A stretch of DNA of 64,000 nt from Phycisphaerales bacterium. Lineage in GTDB: Bacteria > Planctomycetota > Phycisphaerae > UBA1845 > UTPLA1. The translations under genes and the position numbers were made by a program. Positions 61,961-64,000 of this stretch are shown piece after piece. Position 1 is the first letter of the stretch. Every line of letters starts with the position of its first letter. The notes beneath the pieces were generated by a model. The model was not told where the DNA came from. It saw only the letters and a list, made by a program, of their open reading frames with translations, and ran no database searches. The DNA is taken from NCBI GenBank assembly GCA_020639075.1, contig JACKHI010000001.1:3224001-3288000 (forward strand), read 5' to 3'.

Positions 61961-63166
61961 TCAACCGCCGGATGCCATCGCGCCGACGGACGCGCCGTTG
62001 GATTCGCCCTCACGGATCGCCGACAGTGCGTTCAGGCCTTCAACGAGATCACTGACGAGATCACTGCCGTCCTCGATGCCGGGCGAAATTCGCACCAATC
62101 GATCGCTCAACCCAAGGCGCGTCCGATCGGCCGCCGGGATCGCGGCATGCGTCATCGTCGCCGGATGACAAATCAGCGACTTCACGCCGCCCAGGCTCTC
62201 GGCCAGCATGAAGTAGCGGCGATTCGACACGAACGACTGGACCGCCTCCAACGGAGCGTCGATCTCGATCGAGACGATGCCGCCGAAGCCCGTCGCCTGG
62301 CGCCTGGCGATTTCGTGGCCCGGATGATCCGCGAGACCCGGGAAGAAGACGCGCGATACCGCCGGATGATCGACCAGCGCCTCTGCGATCCTGCGCGCAT
62401 TCTCGGCATGCCGCAGGACGCGTACTTCGAGCGTTTTCAAACCTCGAAGCGTCAGCCAGCAATCGAACGGGCCCGGTACGGCGCCGCCGGCATTCTGCAG
62501 GAATTTGATCGGTTGGAATACGGCAGCGTCCTTCGCCAGCACAGCGCCCTGAATAACGTCGGAGTGGCCGGCGAGGTATTTCGTCACGCTGTGCACAACG
62601 ATGTCCGCACCGAGTTGAAAGGGTTGCTGAAAAACGGGCGTCGCGAACGTGTTATCGACAACGACAAGCGCTCCGACGGCATGCGCCGCCGCACTGACGG
62701 CCGCGATATCGTAGATAAGGAGCCTGGGGTTCGTGGGGGATTCCAGCCAGACGAGACGCGTATTCGTCGTCAGCGCCGCGCTTAGTGAAACCGCATTCTC
62801 ATAGTCCACGGCAACGATGTCGATGCCCTTCGTCCGCCAGCTTTGGTAGAGCAGCCGATGCGTCCCGCCATAGACATCCGGCGGAACGATGATTCGATCG
62901 CCGGGCGACAGGTATGCCTGGAAAATCGCGTTCTCCGCGGCGAGACCGGAGGCAAAGACGGCCGCGTGCTCGACGCCCTCCAACCCGGCGAGCACGGTCT
63001 CGAGCCGCGCACGCGTCGGATTGTTGGTGCGGGCGTAGTCGTAGCCCCGGCTCCGGCCCGGCGCGATCTGTTGAAATGTCGACGTCTGGAAAATCGGCGC
63101 CGTCACCGCGCCGGTCTCGGATTCACTTTCCTGTGCAAAGTGGATGGTCTGTGTAGCGAGTTTCAT
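61961..63166 (-). CDS. Cystathionine gamma-synthase/lyase-type PLP enzyme
   Basis: 401 residues of the Cys/Met-metabolism PLP family. PLP Lys196 in SVTKYLAGHSD, the YARTNNPTR tetramer-contact segment (44-52), FASGLAAE, and VVDNTFATP (169-177). The family includes cystathionine gamma-synthase, cystathionine gamma-lyase and O-acetylhomoserine sulfhydrylase, which cannot be told apart safely by sequence pattern. Its neighbour on the same strand, an aspartate kinase, favours a biosynthetic role in methionine synthesis. The upstream gap is 235 bp; I looked for a SAM riboswitch there and could not recognise one. Confidence 0.88.
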   Translation of the reverse strand: MKLATQTIHFAQESESETGAVTAPIFQTSTFQQIAPGRSRGYDYARTNNPTRARLETVLAGLEGVEHAAVFASGLAAENAIFQAYLSPGDRIIVPPDVYGGTHRLLYQSWRTKGIDIVAVDYENAVSLSAALTTNTRLVWLESPTNPRLLIYDIAAVSAAAHAVGALVVVDNTFATPVFQQPFQLGADIVVHSVTKYLAGHSDVIQGAVLAKDAAVFQPIKFLQNAGGAVPGPFDCWLTLRGLKTLEVRVLRHAENARRIAEALVDHPAVSRVFFPGLADHPGHEIARRQATGFGGIVSIEIDAPLEAVQSFVSNRRYFMLAESLGGVKSLICHPATMTHAAIPAADRTRLGLSDRLVRISPGIEDGSDLVSDLVEGLNALSAIREGESNGASVGAMASGG

Positions 63167-63401
63167 GGTTCATGTTCCTGGTTGTTGTTTTGGTATTGCC
63201 GATCGGTTTGGATCAACGGCACATCCGCCGATTCGATCAGGCCGATCCGCAGTCTGAAATTGCGATTCACATTCGATTTCGGAAGAGCGACAACGTTCTT
63301 CGGCATCGCAACGCAGCACCGGGCCGACGCCCGTGCAGACGCCGTCCGGAGCGACCCGTCACATCCGCCCGTCATCAATCATGGGAATGGGGAAATGCGC
63401 C
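63167..63401. other. 235-bp gap between aspartate kinase and the PLP enzyme
   Basis: No gene-like frame with family similarity. The A/C-rich stretch just before the start codon of the PLP enzyme contains AGGA about 14 nt upstream. Confidence 0.45.
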
Positions 63402-64000
63402 TCAGGGAGCGGCGGCGGCAAGGCCCGTGATGGCGCCGTAGAGTCCTTCTCCACGACGGATCGCCGACGCCTCATCAACCGGCGCGCTGACGCGTTCGCA
63501 GACAGTCGTGCGCCTGACATCGCCGTCGAGGGTGCGCAGAATCAGCTCCAGGCCGCACTGCTCGGCGTGCCGCAACGCTTCCGTCTGCACGAGGTCGCAT
63601 CCCGCCGCCGCCATCTCCAGCGCGCGCGCGTAGGACACATGCGCGAGATGAATGGCCGACGCGTTGACATTGGGATCGCTCGTGAAGTAACCCGGCACAT
63701 CCTTGACCAGCTCGCATCGTCGCGCGCCTAGGGCTGCCGCAAGCGCAACAGCCGTCAGATCGGATCCGCCGCGGCCCAGCGTGCCCCAGCCGCCGCCGAA
63801 CCGCGTCCCGACAAAGCCGGGCACGACGACAACAGGATGCTCGGCGAGCCGCCGACGGACGCATGTCGGATCGACTGTAAAGCCGTGACCGCTGGCGTCG
63901 TCGATTCGAAGACCGATTTCGTCCGGCGTCAGGCCGACACAGTCGACGCCGCGTTGCCGCAGCCGCATGGAGAGATGGGCGACGGACTGCAATTCGCCTG
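63402..64000 (-). CDS. Aspartate kinase, C-terminal part of the kinase domain (cut by window edge)
   Basis: 199 residues visible; the frame is open to the window end, where GELQSVAHLSMRL corresponds to the family's GE-x-x-S-x-x-L-L helix, so the N-terminus is outside. Kinase motifs: VVVPGFVGTRFGGGWGTLGR (about 54-73, with FVG/GWGTLGRGGSD) and the phosphate segment LVKDVPGYFTSDP. The protein ends soon after the kinase domain (LAAAAP) with no ACT regulatory domains, which aspartate kinases normally have. Feedback control must be absent or on another subunit. It makes aspartyl phosphate for the Thr/Met/Lys pathway; the next gene is a methionine-pathway-type PLP enzyme. Confidence 0.82.
   Translation of the reverse strand, partial: GELQSVAHLSMRLRQRGVDCVGLTPDEIGLRIDDASGHGFTVDPTCVRRRLAEHPVVVVPGFVGTRFGGGWGTLGRGGSDLTAVALAAALGARRCELVKDVPGYFTSDPNVNASAIHLAHVSYARALEMAAAGCDLVQTEALRHAEQCGLELILRTLDGDVRRTTVCERVSAPVDEASAIRRGEGLYGAITGLAAAAP

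Noticed and set aside
63167..63401. Possible SAM riboswitch before the cystathionine gamma-synthase-type gene
   Set aside because: I could not find the conserved paired helices or the SAM-binding core; the region has only unremarkable GC-rich sequence.
1..64000. tRNA, rRNA or insertion sequences
   Set aside because: No cloverleaf with TTCGA-type arms, no rRNA-like sequence and no transposase was recognised on either strand by eye; a covariance or profile search was not possible here.

Overview
The window is GC-rich bacterial chromosome, most probably from a Planctomycetota member of the Phycisphaerae type. The evidence is: two prepilin-like proteins with FTLIELLVVIAI leaders and a C-terminal H-x9-DG motif; two PEP-CTERM proteins ending in RRRR; dockerin-like EF-hand tails on secreted proteins; many lipobox proteins; and a long PAS-rich sensor kinase. 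I see no phage, insertion sequence, CRISPR array, rRNA or tRNA. Lineage is inferred from gene style only.

Layout. 1-9.4 kb: N-terminal part of a SurA/PpiD-like chaperone, a JAMM protease, modB-modA (no modC in the window), an HU-family protein, feoA-feoB behind a Fur-like palindrome, then a coupled acyltransferase/glycosyltransferase pair. 9.4-10.1 kb is a repeat-filled gap. 10.1-17.1 kb: tyrosine phenol-lyase, a hybrid sensor kinase, and a tight four-gene operon (75-aa RR-containing small protein, PqqD-like protein, HprK-like kinase, nucleotidyltransferase) that matches the poorly understood HPr-rel-A modification system. 17.3-20.8 kb: lipoprotein, ECF sigma factor with anti-sigma factor, and a PilZ-REC-HPt protein whose HPt lacks its histidine. 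21-31 kb: secreted or surface proteins (two prepilin-like, two PEP-CTERM, a 1153-aa lamin-tail-domain protein, a SGNH esterase). 31-37 kb: DUF2252 protein, membrane zinc peptidase, and an NAD-salvage cluster (pncB, Nudix/NrtR-like, pncA) behind a palindrome that overlaps the pncB start codon. 37-40 kb: secreted lipoproteins. 40.3-47.8 kb: three tandem secreted M1 peptidases with dockerin-like tails, each with its own TATAAT. 48.2-53.1 kb: birA and part of the leucine-degradation route (HMG-CoA lyase, biotin carrier, biotin carboxylase, methylglutaconyl-CoA hydratase). 53.3-64 kb: a membrane protein, two TlpA-like thioredoxins, a FixL/FixJ-like pair, a cystathionine gamma-synthase-like enzyme, and the C-terminal half of an aspartate kinase.

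The intergenic spaces carry short dispersed hairpin repeats. Two families share one plan, a 7-bp stem around a 3-nt loop: TCGGGTC-GAT-GACCCGA and GGTGGGC-ACG-GCCCACC. Copies often lie at the 3' ends of minus-strand genes and in two cases supply the stop codon. Two gaps also hold helically phased (10-bp period) TTTGC arrays.

The best candidate for a poorly described system is the HPr-rel-A operon at 14421-17139 with its small RR-motif protein as possible substrate. The repeat families and the pncB operator arrangement come next.
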